A stretch of 39,074 bases of DNA from Lachnospiraceae bacterium (GTDB lineage Bacteria; Bacillota; Clostridia; Lachnospirales; Lachnospiraceae), in NCBI GenBank assembly GCA_017526985.1, contig JAFXQR010000083.1, positions 1-39,074 of the forward strand, given 5' to 3'. Each line of letters opens with the position of its first letter. The stretch's first letter is position 1. A program made the position numbers and the translations under genes. Positions 26,492-32,907 of the stretch are shown piece by piece. The notes beneath the pieces were generated by a model. That model had not been told where the DNA came from. It made no database searches and saw only the letters and a program-made list of their open reading frames with translations.

Positions 26492-27559
26492 TCATTCCTG
26501 CTTCTTCTTCCGAATATATGGCGCATAAGCCGCAAACGCCGAAGGGATCGGATAATCCGCATCGATACTTTCCGGTGTTTCCATCCGGCAGTCCGGATCC
26601 TTTTGCCAGGAGCCTTTCTTCGCCAATTCATCTGCCCGCACCAAATACCCCTTCATCCGCCATTCCAGATGAGAAAAGATGTGCTTGCTGTCCGGCAGCG
26701 TTTCGATATGCAGCGGCTGGAATCCCAGTTCTTCTACATAAGCCAGCGCAGCCTTCTGGTTCAGATGTCCCTGTGCCGCCGGAAGTTCATACAATCCGGC
26801 CAGTAAGCCTTTAGCGGGCCTTCTGCGGATCATCACTCTGTCCTGATACCGGATCACAAATACTGTTTTCTCTTCCACACGCCGCCTCGCTTTTGGTGCC
26901 TTAACCGGCAATTCCGCGACACATCCCTCTTCTCTTGCCAGGCATTGCTTTGCAAGAGGACATACATCACACTTCGGCGTACCGTTTGGTAAACAGATCA
27001 TCGCCCCGAGATCCATCACCGCCTGATTGAAAACCCCCGGCTGTTTTTCCGGAAGGATCTCCTCAATCTCGGTTTTTCTCTGTTTCTTCAGCCCCTCATC
27101 GGAAATATCCGCCGGATCCGCAAGATATCTGGCCAATACCCGCAGTACATTGCCATCTACCGCTGCCACACATTGTCCGAATGCGATCGATGCTACGGCT
27201 CCGGCCGTATAAGCCCCGATACCCGGTAGTTTTAAAATTTCTTCATAGGAGGACGGCATCTCACCCTGATATTCTTCGACAATCTTTTGTGCTGCCTTTT
27301 GCAGATTTCTGGCGCGGTTGTAATACCCCAGCCCTTCCCACAGTTTCAACAGCTTTTCTTCCGATACGGCTGCCAGCGCCCGGATATCCGGCAGTTCATT
27401 GAGAAAGCGGATATAATAGCCTTTAACCGCCTCCACTCTGGTCTGCTGCAGCATGATCTCCGACACCCATACATGATAAGGGGACGGATCATCCCGCCAG
27501 GGCAGACTCCGCTTATTCTCCTGATACCACGCCAGGAGTGGTGCAACTATCCTTTTCAT
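26492..27559 (-). CDS. mutY: A/G-specific adenine DNA glycosylase
   Basis: 355-residue base-excision repair enzyme removing adenine opposite 8-oxoguanine. Seen: SEIMLQQT with catalytic Glu34, helix-hairpin-helix LPGIGAYTAGAV (111-122), VAAVDGNVLRVL with catalytic Asp135, and an iron-sulphur cluster motif Cys189-x7-Cys197-x2-Cys200-x5-Cys206 (first spacing one residue longer than the E. coli x6). A C-terminal NUDIX-like domain (about 228-350) senses 8-oxoG. The start codon overlaps the stop of a possible 9-codon ORF (27556-27585), and the ribosome site is weak. The DUF1653 gene is 44 bases upstream and probably shares the transcript. Confidence 0.96.
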   Translation of the reverse strand: MKRIVAPLLAWYQENKRSLPWRDDPSPYHVWVSEIMLQQTRVEAVKGYYIRFLNELPDIRALAAVSEEKLLKLWEGLGYYNRARNLQKAAQKIVEEYQGEMPSSYEEILKLPGIGAYTAGAVASIAFGQCVAAVDGNVLRVLARYLADPADISDEGLKKQRKTEIEEILPEKQPGVFNQAVMDLGAMICLPNGTPKCDVCPLAKQCLAREEGCVAELPVKAPKARRRVEEKTVFVIRYQDRVMIRRRPAKGLLAGLYELPAAQGHLNQKAALAYVEELGFQPLHIETLPDSKHIFSHLEWRMKGYLVRADELAKKGSWQKDPDCRMETPESIDADYPIPSAFAAYAPYIRKKKQE

Positions 27560-27603
27560 AGCTTTTTATCTGATCTATCTGCCATACAAATATCTCTTTG
27601 TTT

Positions 27604-28449
27604 TCATCCCGGTCTGTGCCGCTCATACTTCTGCCGCATCTGCAGATTGCTTCGGATCCGCTGATAGCGGTCTTCCACATCCCCATTCTGCACCTCAAGC
27701 CCAAGAGACAGTTCGATCAGCATCAATGTCTTGGGAGTCAGCCGACTTCGTTCTTTGAACAATACTTCCAGCTTTTTCTCTACGGTTTCCGCATCCAGGA
27801 ACAAAGTCAGTGACGGATCTACCGCAGATGCCGCCCCTGTGCTCTCTTTCTCTACAGCACCGGATTTCTCCGCATCATCCGTTTTGTACTCCGGTTCTCT
27901 ATGCTCTTTCAGTTCCGACTTACTGTTATTCTCTTCTTTTACGTTCTCCGGCTCAATCTGTCGGCGTCCGGCTGCCGCATCCACCATAAATATGGAATTC
28001 TCTTCCGTTCGTTCTTTTTTGGCGAATATGCTCTTTCCCTCTCCCGCATGCGAGAGTGTGATCTTCTCAGCCTTTTCAGAAAGAATCTCTTTCTTTGGTG
28101 CAGCCTTTTCCTGTTTCAGATCCGACTCTCCCGCCAAATGTCCTGAGCCCTTCCTGTCCTTTTCCGTATCTATATGGATATCCTTATGCTCGTTTTTCTC
28201 AGCGCCCTCACTCTCCTGCACATCCAGCAGCGCAAAACGCTCTTTCTGCTGTGCATAAGGGTATTTCCCCCGATCTACCTCGCTTAAAAACTCCTCCATA
28301 TCACGCACATAGATCCGAAACGGTTCGTAAAGCCCCTGATATACCACGCATTTCCTGCCGCTGCCCGCATCCGTTGCGATCAACAACACCTGATAATCCC
28401 GTCCCTTAAAGTGTCGGTATCTCTCATATGGTTTCGGTTCCGGCCGCAT
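27604..28449 (-). CDS. DUF1653 domain protein with charged linker and C-terminal helical module
   Basis: 281-residue protein of unknown function. The N-terminal DUF1653 domain (about 3-65) shows YRHFKGRDYQVLLIATDAGSG and VVYQGLYEPFRIYVRDMEEF. A long highly charged, probably disordered stretch follows (about 70-205). The C-terminal module (about 210-281) reads FLDAETVEKKLEVLF...ELSLGLEVQNGDVEDRYQRIRSNL, which I recall as recurrent in Lachnospiraceae DUF1653 proteins. I place the start at 28449: AAGGGAG lies 7 bases before it, whereas the in-frame ATG at 28470 has no ribosome site. A promoter whose -35 sits in the previous terminator's stem precedes it. Confidence 0.85.
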   Translation of the reverse strand: MRPEPKPYERYRHFKGRDYQVLLIATDAGSGRKCVVYQGLYEPFRIYVRDMEEFLSEVDRGKYPYAQQKERFALLDVQESEGAEKNEHKDIHIDTEKDRKGSGHLAGESDLKQEKAAPKKEILSEKAEKITLSHAGEGKSIFAKKERTEENSIFMVDAAAGRRQIEPENVKEENNSKSELKEHREPEYKTDDAEKSGAVEKESTGAASAVDPSLTLFLDAETVEKKLEVLFKERSRLTPKTLMLIELSLGLEVQNGDVEDRYQRIRSNLQMRQKYERHRPG

Positions 28450-28500
28450 AAGTATTCTCCCTTTTGCCATCGTAGTATTGTTGTTGCACCAACGCCATAT

Positions 28501-28529
28501 ATTGTACCTTAAAAATGTAAAAAGGACAA
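28501..28529 (-). promoter_or_regulatory. Promoter of the DUF1653-mutY unit, -35 inside the preceding terminator stem
   Basis: Minus strand -35 TTGTCC (28524-28529), 17-base spacer, -10 TACAAT (28501-28506). The -35 is part of the 3' arm of the terminator hairpin at 28523-28552. Confidence 0.6.
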
Positions 28530-28552
28530 GATATCGTTCTATATCAAGTCCT
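28514..28552 (-). terminator. Rho-independent terminator after the small membrane protein gene
   Basis: Minus strand AGGACTTGATAT (28541-28552) pairs with ATATCTTGTCCT (28523-28534), with an internal TT/TT mismatch, followed by TTTTACATTTTT. Confidence 0.85.
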
Positions 28553-28572
28553 ATTTATTTGGCATAAATCTA

Positions 28573-29100
28573 TTATGGGATGATACTCAGTTCAACTCTA
28601 ACTCCGGCCGCCTGAAACGGGATTTTCTCCAGAGAAGCCAGTAAGTGTGTCTGTTCTTCCTCTTCCAGACGGTCAAAACGCTCATTATGAATGCCAATCT
28701 TGTAGGTGCGTATCTGCCCTTCAAAAATCCCTGTTGTCGTGATGCCGCTGTTTGCGTATCCCTTGTCTGCCAGTTCTTCTCTGAGAATCTGCGTATAGCC
28801 ATCCACCAGCTCACGATAATACAGACTCTCATCCCCGGCCACATCATCCTGCCCCACCGCTCTTACTTTGGAGTAGAAGAACAGCATCACAACTACCAAC
28901 ATCACCAATGCGTAAAACAGCCAGTCACTCTTGTCCCTTCTTCTTTTGTATTTCCGGCTCCGTGCCGTCTGGTTATGTTCTTCAGCCTTTCTTCCCTTTG
29001 GCTGCACCATTGCCAGCTTTCTCGCGCTCCCTTGAGCCACCCGCGCTCTTCTTTCCATATACTCTTCTGCCTGATACACTCTTCTTGTCTGATTCTTCAT
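28573..29100 (-). CDS. Single-pass membrane protein of unknown function
   Basis: 175-residue protein, family not recognised. Residues 1-57 are strongly basic (many Arg/Lys, MERRARVAQGSARK and RSRKYKRRRDK), a cytoplasmic tail that could bind nucleic acid or phospholipid heads. One membrane helix follows (about 60-80, WLFYALVMLVVVMLFFY), then an acidic external domain (about 85-175) with helices and a short beta part ending VRVELSIIP. Ribosome site AAGGAGG. It begins 29 bases after the 42-residue ORF and presumably shares its promoter. Confidence 0.75.
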   Translation of the reverse strand: MKNQTRRVYQAEEYMERRARVAQGSARKLAMVQPKGRKAEEHNQTARSRKYKRRRDKSDWLFYALVMLVVVMLFFYSKVRAVGQDDVAGDESLYYRELVDGYTQILREELADKGYANSGITTTGIFEGQIRTYKIGIHNERFDRLEEEEQTHLLASLEKIPFQAAGVRVELSIIP

Positions 29101-29129
29101 TTTCTCCGCCCTCCTTAAGCTATCGTTGT

Positions 29130-29258
29130 TTACGCTGCCTGATCTTTCAGTTCTTCCAGTTCCTCTTCCACTTCCCGCATATCCTCGCAGGCACAGTAAA
29201 ACTTCCCCATCACATAAATCTCATAATGTCCCATTCTGCTCATAACCTTGATATCCAT
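29130..29258 (-). CDS. Small conserved-looking protein of 42 residues
   Basis: A short ORF reading MDIKVMSRMGHYEIYVMGKF, then YCACEDMREVEEELEEL and a polar end. A beta-hairpin-like N-terminal half (with a GHYEIYV strand) is followed by an acidic helix, with two cysteines (22 and 24). AAGGAGG sits about 7 bases before the ATG. The next gene starts 29 bases downstream, and a TATAAT promoter with an operator-like dyad lies upstream, so it appears to be the first gene of a short operon. Function unknown. No signal peptide or membrane segment is present. Confidence 0.7.
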   Translation of the reverse strand: MDIKVMSRMGHYEIYVMGKFYCACEDMREVEEELEELKDQAA

Positions 29259-29338
29259 AACTTTTTCCTCCTTATCCATCCTTTGGGAATCTACCCTATG
29301 TTCCTGCCGTTCCCGGTTTCCCCCTTGTTCTATAACCC

Positions 29339-29373
29339 ATTATACTCGTTCAAAGTACAATAAACCGTACTTT
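29339..29373 (-). promoter_or_regulatory. Promoter with operator-like dyad before the 42-residue gene
   Basis: Minus strand -10 TATAAT (29339-29344) with a weak -35 at 17 bases (29362-29367). The spacer and -35 are covered by a perfect dyad AAAGTAC-N8-GTACTTT (29352-29358 and 29367-29373), the usual position for a repressor site. Confidence 0.6.
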
Positions 29374-29441
29374 TAGCGAATATTTGTTCTTTTTTTGTTT
29401 GGATGTGGATAAAGTTGTTGAAAAGTCGTGGATGACTTCTA

Positions 29442-29470
29442 TTGACAATCACGGAGTTTTCTTTTATCAT
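29442..29470 (+). promoter_or_regulatory. Strong promoter of the Rpn gene
   Basis: Consensus -35 TTGACA (29442-29447), 17-base spacer, -10 TATCAT (29465-29470). Transcription should begin near 29477, leaving a leader of about 178 bases before the ATG at 29655. Confidence 0.8.
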
Positions 29471-29473
29471 CAT

Positions 29474-29646
29474 CCACATGTGGTTCGGGGCTATCTCCCG
29501 TGCTGAAGACGGTGGCCACCGTTTTCGATCACCAAAATAAATCAATCTATATCATTTATTAGCGCGGGGCGATCTGTATTTTCTATTGCATTACCTTTCC
29601 AATTCTCAGAAACTTATCTTCGCCCCGCCCCTGGAAAGGAAGGAGT
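29474..29646 (+). promoter_or_regulatory. Structured leader of the Rpn gene with competing inverted repeats
   Basis: The leader contains CCACATGTGG (29474-29483), a CGGG/CCCG hairpin (29486-29489, 29497-29500), a palindrome ACGGTGGCCACCGT (29509-29522) extendable by several pairs, and a long-range 9-bp GC-rich pair GCGGGGCGA (29564-29572) with TCGCCCCGC (29620-29628). CCTTTCC (29594-29600), in the loop of that long stem, is complementary to GGAAAGG (29633-29639), which begins the ribosome site GGAAAGGAAGGAG. The two pairings together would make a pseudoknot; separately they would be alternatives. A translational control role is inference. Confidence 0.45.
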
Positions 29647-29654
29647 CTACAAAA

Positions 29655-30860
29655 ATGACAAAAAAGGAAGAAAACTTATTAACACAGATTCTCGGAGAGC
29701 CAATGTCCGAACCGGAAACTTTGCAGATGATCATGCAGAATGAAACCGCCTGGCAAGCATTCCGCCAGTTATCCTCCGAGCAAAAACAGCCTTTGCTTAA
29801 TTTCTTTATGGGCAAGAGCAGCTTACTGATCACCTATGACAAGTTCTTCAGAGAAATCTTCTCTCCTGAATTCCACCCGGAGCGGTTGGAAAGTTTCCTG
29901 ACTGCGATCATGGGCGAAGAAGTAAAGATCAAAGATACCATTGAACGGGAAGGTCATTCTTTCACCGAAGACAGCAGTCTGGTCATTATGGATCTGCTGG
30001 TGGAGATCGGTGGGAAGCGCATCGTAAATATCGAGATGCAAAAGGTCGGTCTCTATTTTCCGGGAGAACGCAGTGAAGTGTATGCTTCCGATCTCATCAT
30101 GCGGCAATATACCCGCATCAAAAATGAAAAAGGAAAGAAATTCAAATACAGTGACATGCCACAGGTATATGTCATCATCCTGATGGATAAAAGCGCTCGT
30201 GAGTTCAGCGCAGAAAAAGTGTGCGATCACTATATCCACAAAAGGCAGGTAAACTATGACAGCGGCGCATCACTCAGATCACTACAAAATATCACCTACA
30301 TCACCCTTGACACATTTCGGGAAAAGCTGCAAAATGAAGGTATCCAAAGTTTGCAGGATGCCTGGCTGACTTTCTTTTCTTCAGTAAGAGTCGAGGATAT
30401 CCTGAAACTGATCGATATGTTTCCCGAGTTTCGGGAATACTACCGTGATATTGCCAAGTATCGACATAAGCCGGAGGAGGTGATCCATATGTACTCGGAA
30501 GCAATTGCCTTTTTAGACCACAATACGGAACAATACATGATCGAAGATATGGCGAACCAGATCTCAATCCTGAAAAACGAGAAACAACATTTGGAAAATG
30601 AGTGCCAGGATCTTGAATCCAGAAACCAGAATCTGAAATCCAAGAATCAGAATCTCGAGTCCAAGAATCAGAATCTCGAGTCCAGGAATCAGAATCTCGA
30701 GTCCAGGAATCAGAATCTCGAGTCCAGGAATCAGAATCTCGAGTCCAGGAATCAAAATCTCGAGTCCAAGAATCAGGATCTTGAATCACAGAACAAGAGC
30801 CTGCTGGAAGAGGTAGCTCGCTTGAAAAAATTATACGAATCAAATAATGCCCAGCAATAG
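29655..30860 (+). CDS. Rpn family PD-(D/E)XK nuclease (recombination-promoting nuclease/putative transposase) with heptad-repeat tail
   Basis: 401-residue protein, the only plus-strand gene. The nuclease domain (about 56-235) shows YDKFFREIF (61-69), MDLLVEI with Asp113, and VNIEMQ with Glu127 and Gln129, the D...ExQ core of the PDDEXK_2 transposase-like family. A helical region (240-310) includes HKPEEVIHMYSEAIAFLDHNTEQYMIE. Residues about 318-380 are nine tandem heptads of the type QNLESRN, an almost pure coiled coil. The start at 29655 follows GGAAAGGAAGGAG; an upstream in-frame TTG at 29586 has no ribosome site. E. coli Rpn proteins are DNA endonucleases linked to RecA-independent recombination and phage defence, with a short internally translated form acting as antitoxin (established). 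An equivalent internal start is present here at 30489. Confidence 0.93.
   Translation: MTKKEENLLTQILGEPMSEPETLQMIMQNETAWQAFRQLSSEQKQPLLNFFMGKSSLLITYDKFFREIFSPEFHPERLESFLTAIMGEEVKIKDTIEREGHSFTEDSSLVIMDLLVEIGGKRIVNIEMQKVGLYFPGERSEVYASDLIMRQYTRIKNEKGKKFKYSDMPQVYVIILMDKSAREFSAEKVCDHYIHKRQVNYDSGASLRSLQNITYITLDTFREKLQNEGIQSLQDAWLTFFSSVRVEDILKLIDMFPEFREYYRDIAKYRHKPEEVIHMYSEAIAFLDHNTEQYMIEDMANQISILKNEKQHLENECQDLESRNQNLKSKNQNLESKNQNLESRNQNLESRNQNLESRNQNLESRNQNLESKNQDLESQNKSLLEEVARLKKLYESNNAQQ
30489..30860 (+). CDS. Internal in-frame translation product of the Rpn gene (candidate intragenic antitoxin)
   Basis: An ATG in the Rpn frame (Met279 of the full protein) is preceded by AGGAGGTGATCC (30475-30486), a 12-base perfect match to the complement of the 16S rRNA 3' end, with 8 bases between GGAGG and the ATG. 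The product would be 123 residues: a helix MYSEAIAFLDHNTEQYMIED, then the whole heptad-repeat coiled coil, with no nuclease residues. By analogy with RpnS forms it would pair with the full-length protein and restrain it. That SD quality exceeds most real starts in the window. That it is translated is inferred. Confidence 0.6.
   Translation: MYSEAIAFLDHNTEQYMIEDMANQISILKNEKQHLENECQDLESRNQNLKSKNQNLESKNQNLESRNQNLESRNQNLESRNQNLESRNQNLESKNQDLESQNKSLLEEVARLKKLYESNNAQQ
30606..30794. repeat. 21-bp tandem repeats encoding coiled-coil heptads
   Basis: About nine consecutive 21-base units in frame with the Rpn gene. The central six (about 30645-30770) are nearly identical, each reading AATCAGAATCTCGAGTCCA followed by AG or GG. 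The outer units have diverged. The unit length is a multiple of three, so changes in copy number lengthen or shorten the coiled coil without a frameshift. Confidence 0.92.
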
Positions 30861-30923
30861 TTGATTTACATATGCTCTCGATTGATAACTATGAAATGTG
30901 AATTCTATGTAATGAATTTACAC

Positions 30924-30955
30924 TAAAAAAGCCGTCATTACTGACGACTTTTTAT
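30924..30955. terminator. Bidirectional terminator between convergent genes
   Basis: AAAAAGCCGTCA-TTAC-TGACGACTTTTT: arms 30926-30937 and 30942-30953 with one C/A mismatch, T-run on both strands. It serves the Rpn gene on the plus strand and the symporter pair on the minus strand. Confidence 0.85.
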
Positions 30956-30958
30956 TTC

Positions 30959-31195
30959 CTATTCCCTTCCGCTATTTAGATACCTGTCCCAGAATTCTTT
31001 CATAAGCTCGAAATAGCCCATATCCGAATAGAAATAGATAACAATCGCGAAAAATACGATCAGTATACCAAAACCAAACAGATAGAACAGGAATTTTTCC
31101 ATTTTAGGGTTTCTTCGCAGGCGCTGAAAAATGTACCATTCTTTGAAATATCCGAGCGCTTTCAAAAAAGCATCCATTATAGCTTTAAAATTCAT
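30959..31195 (-). CDS. Small single-pass membrane protein next to the symporter
   Basis: 78-residue protein, not recognised. An amphipathic basic N-terminus (FLKALGYFKEWYIFQRLRRNPKMEK, about 10-34) precedes one membrane helix (about 36-57, FLFYLFGFGILIVFFAIVIYFY) and a short acidic/aromatic tail. It starts 13 bases after the symporter stop with only a weak AAGAG site, so coupled translation is likely. It could be a small transporter-associated subunit (inference from position only). Confidence 0.7.
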   Translation of the reverse strand: MNFKAIMDAFLKALGYFKEWYIFQRLRRNPKMEKFLFYLFGFGILIVFFAIVIYFYSDMGYFELMKEFWDRYLNSGRE

Positions 31196-31208
31196 ATCTC
31201 TTACGGTA

Positions 31209-32747
31209 TCAGTCGCTTAAGGACTGGGTTACGGGAACCTCATTCTTCTTGTTGTAGCAGCTGAAGATCTTTTCCACTTCTTTTGCATCCTGCTGCGGTG
31301 TGATCAGCGAAACCACCGGAACGATGACCAATCCCGCCAGCATAACAAATGCACCGGCATTGATCGGGGACTGCAGAAGCGTCGGAAGCGTACTTCTGAA
31401 CAGCATGTTGTATGTCATAAATCCGGCACCAAAGAGGAAGTTGACCAGGCATGCTGCCTTTGTCGTCTTCTTCCAGTATAAGCCGTAAAGGAACGGCGCC
31501 AGAAATGCACCTGCCATCGCACCCCAGGATACACCCATCAGCTGAGCGATGAAGGTCACGGAAGATTTGTACTGTACGATCGCCAGCACAACGGAGATCG
31601 CAATGAATACCACGATCAGTGCCCGGATGCAGAATACCTGCTTCTTATCTTTCATATCTTTTACGATAGTACCCTTGATGAAGTCGATCGTCAGCGTGGA
31701 ACTGGAAGTCATAACCAGCGAGGACAGCGTGGACATGGATGCGGACAACACCAGGATCACTACCAGTCCGATCAGAACCGGGCTCAGATTGGAGAGCATC
31801 GCCGGAATGATGGAGTCATAACCGTTTGCCTTGATATCGATCTGATCACTGAAAAGTCGGCCGAAACCTCCGAGAAAGTAGCAGCCGCCTGCAACCACAC
31901 CTGCAAAAAGTGTAGAAATGATGGTTCCTTTTGTGATGGATTTCTCTGATTTGATGGCATAAAACTTCTGAACCATCTGCGGAAGTCCCCAGGTTCCGAG
32001 GGATGTAAGGATCACGACACCGATCAGGTTGATGGGATCCGGTCCGAAGAAGGAATTAAATACACCCGGGGTAGTGCTGACAGTTTCATCCGAAATCTTT
32101 GCAAGCCCGTCCAACGCTGCCAGAAAACCGCCCTTGGAATTCAGCACTGCCAGGATGACTGCCACGATACCAAAGAGCATGATGATACCCTGAATAAAGT
32201 CGTTGATCGCGGTTGCCATATATCCGCCGACAATAACATAGATACCGGTAAGCACCGCCATCAGGATGATACAGTATACATAGTCAATATCAAATGCCAT
32301 ACCAAACAGTCGGGAAAGACCGTTATACAATGATGCCGTATAGGGGATCATAAAGATAAATACGATCAGGGATGCGATCAGCTTAAGCGGCTTGGAATCA
32401 AAACGCTGTCCGAAGAATTCCGGCATGGTCGCGGAATTTAAGTGCTGGGACATGATACGGGTGCGGCGCCCGAGTACACGCCACGCCAGCATGGAACCAA
32501 GCAGCGCATTTCCGATACCGATCCAGGTAGATGCGATACCATATTTCCATCCGAACTGTCCCGCATACCCGACAAAGATAACGGCGGAAAAATAGCTGGT
32601 GCCGTATGCAAAAGCAGTCAGCCACGGGCCTACACTTCTGCCGCCCAGCACGAAGCCGTTGACATCGGTGGCATTTTTACGGCAGTAGAAACCTACGCCG
32701 ATCATCACGCCGAAAAATAACACAAGCATCAGGATCTTGATAATCAT
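31209..32747 (-). CDS. Sodium:solute symporter (SSS family)
   Basis: 512-residue secondary transporter of the PutP/PanF/SGLT superfamily, probably 13 helices. Seen: the N-terminal DVNGFVLGGRSVGPWLTAFAYGTSYFSAVIFVGYAG region typical of the first helices, with serine/threonine residues near the Na+ site, and WGLPQMVQKFYAIKSEKS and SASMSTLSSLVMTSSSTLTIDF downstream as in PutP-like proteins. I use the ATG at 32747 (MIIKILM), preceded by GGAGG, rather than the upstream in-frame codon at 32804 that has no ribosome site. The substrate (proline, other amino acid, pantothenate or sialic acid) cannot be decided. It has its own TTTACA/TACACT promoter. Confidence 0.93.
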   Translation of the reverse strand: MIIKILMLVLFFGVMIGVGFYCRKNATDVNGFVLGGRSVGPWLTAFAYGTSYFSAVIFVGYAGQFGWKYGIASTWIGIGNALLGSMLAWRVLGRRTRIMSQHLNSATMPEFFGQRFDSKPLKLIASLIVFIFMIPYTASLYNGLSRLFGMAFDIDYVYCIILMAVLTGIYVIVGGYMATAINDFIQGIIMLFGIVAVILAVLNSKGGFLAALDGLAKISDETVSTTPGVFNSFFGPDPINLIGVVILTSLGTWGLPQMVQKFYAIKSEKSITKGTIISTLFAGVVAGGCYFLGGFGRLFSDQIDIKANGYDSIIPAMLSNLSPVLIGLVVILVLSASMSTLSSLVMTSSSTLTIDFIKGTIVKDMKDKKQVFCIRALIVVFIAISVVLAIVQYKSSVTFIAQLMGVSWGAMAGAFLAPFLYGLYWKKTTKAACLVNFLFGAGFMTYNMLFRSTLPTLLQSPINAGAFVMLAGLVIVPVVSLITPQQDAKEVEKIFSCYNKKNEVPVTQSLSD

Positions 32748-32813
32748 TATAGAATCCTCCGGTTTGAAATATTGAAATACTACTGTAGCGGCAATTTTTG
32801 CCAACCGAGAGAT

Positions 32814-32842
32814 AGTGTATCATGTATGATCGGCAATGTAAA
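32814..32842 (-). promoter_or_regulatory. Promoter of the symporter gene
   Basis: Minus strand -35 TTTACA (32837-32842), 17-base spacer, -10 TACACT (32814-32819), directly after the surE terminator. Confidence 0.7.
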
Positions 32843-32849
32843 CATCCAA

Positions 32850-32876
32850 CAAAAAAGCCGCCGGAAACGGCAGCTT
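32850..32876 (-). terminator. Rho-independent terminator after surE
   Basis: Minus strand AGCTGCCG (32868-32875) pairs with CGGCGGCT (32856-32863), one G-U pair and a TTTC loop, followed by TTTTTT. Confidence 0.88.
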
Positions 32877-32907
32877 TTCTATCAAGAATATATAATCCTG
32901 CGTAAAA

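Larger units (their letters stand above)
29259..29654. other. 396-base divergent intergenic region
   Basis: Non-coding gap between the minus-strand small-protein operon and the plus-strand Rpn gene. It holds the minus-strand promoter with its dyad, the plus-strand TTGACA/TATCAT promoter and the structured Rpn leader. The central stretch (about 29375-29440) is AT-rich with one consensus DnaA-box-like 9-mer (29404-29412), to which I attach no weight. Reading frames here lack ribosome sites. Confidence 0.75.

Noticed and set aside
29379-29395. SOS-box-like GAAC-N4-ATTC upstream of the 42-residue gene.
   Set aside because: One mismatch to the Firmicute GAAC-N4-GTTC core and not at a promoter; weaker than the adjacent perfect dyad.
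29404-29478. DnaA-box-like 9-mers (TTATCCACA on the minus strand, and a one-mismatch copy), considered as an origin.
   Set aside because: Equal matches occur inside coding sequence (near 2180 and 3964). There is no cluster, AT-rich unwinding element or dnaA/dnaN context.
29330-29545. 71-codon minus-strand frame in the divergent gap.
   Set aside because: It runs through both promoters, lacks a ribosome site and has no protein-like pattern.
29586-29654. N-terminal extension of the Rpn protein from an upstream in-frame TTG codon.
   Set aside because: No ribosome site before it, whereas GGAAAGGAAGGAG precedes the ATG at 29655. The extension would also cover the leader pairing arms.
30606-30794. 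Possible CRISPR array.
   Set aside because: The units are contiguous with no unique spacers and are in frame with the coding sequence.
30301-30843. Minus-strand frames through the 21-bp repeat, encoding repeated DSWTRDS- or EILIPGL-like peptides.
   Set aside because: They exist only because the repeat unit has no stops in those frames. There is no ribosome site or promoter, and they lie antisense to a well-supported gene.
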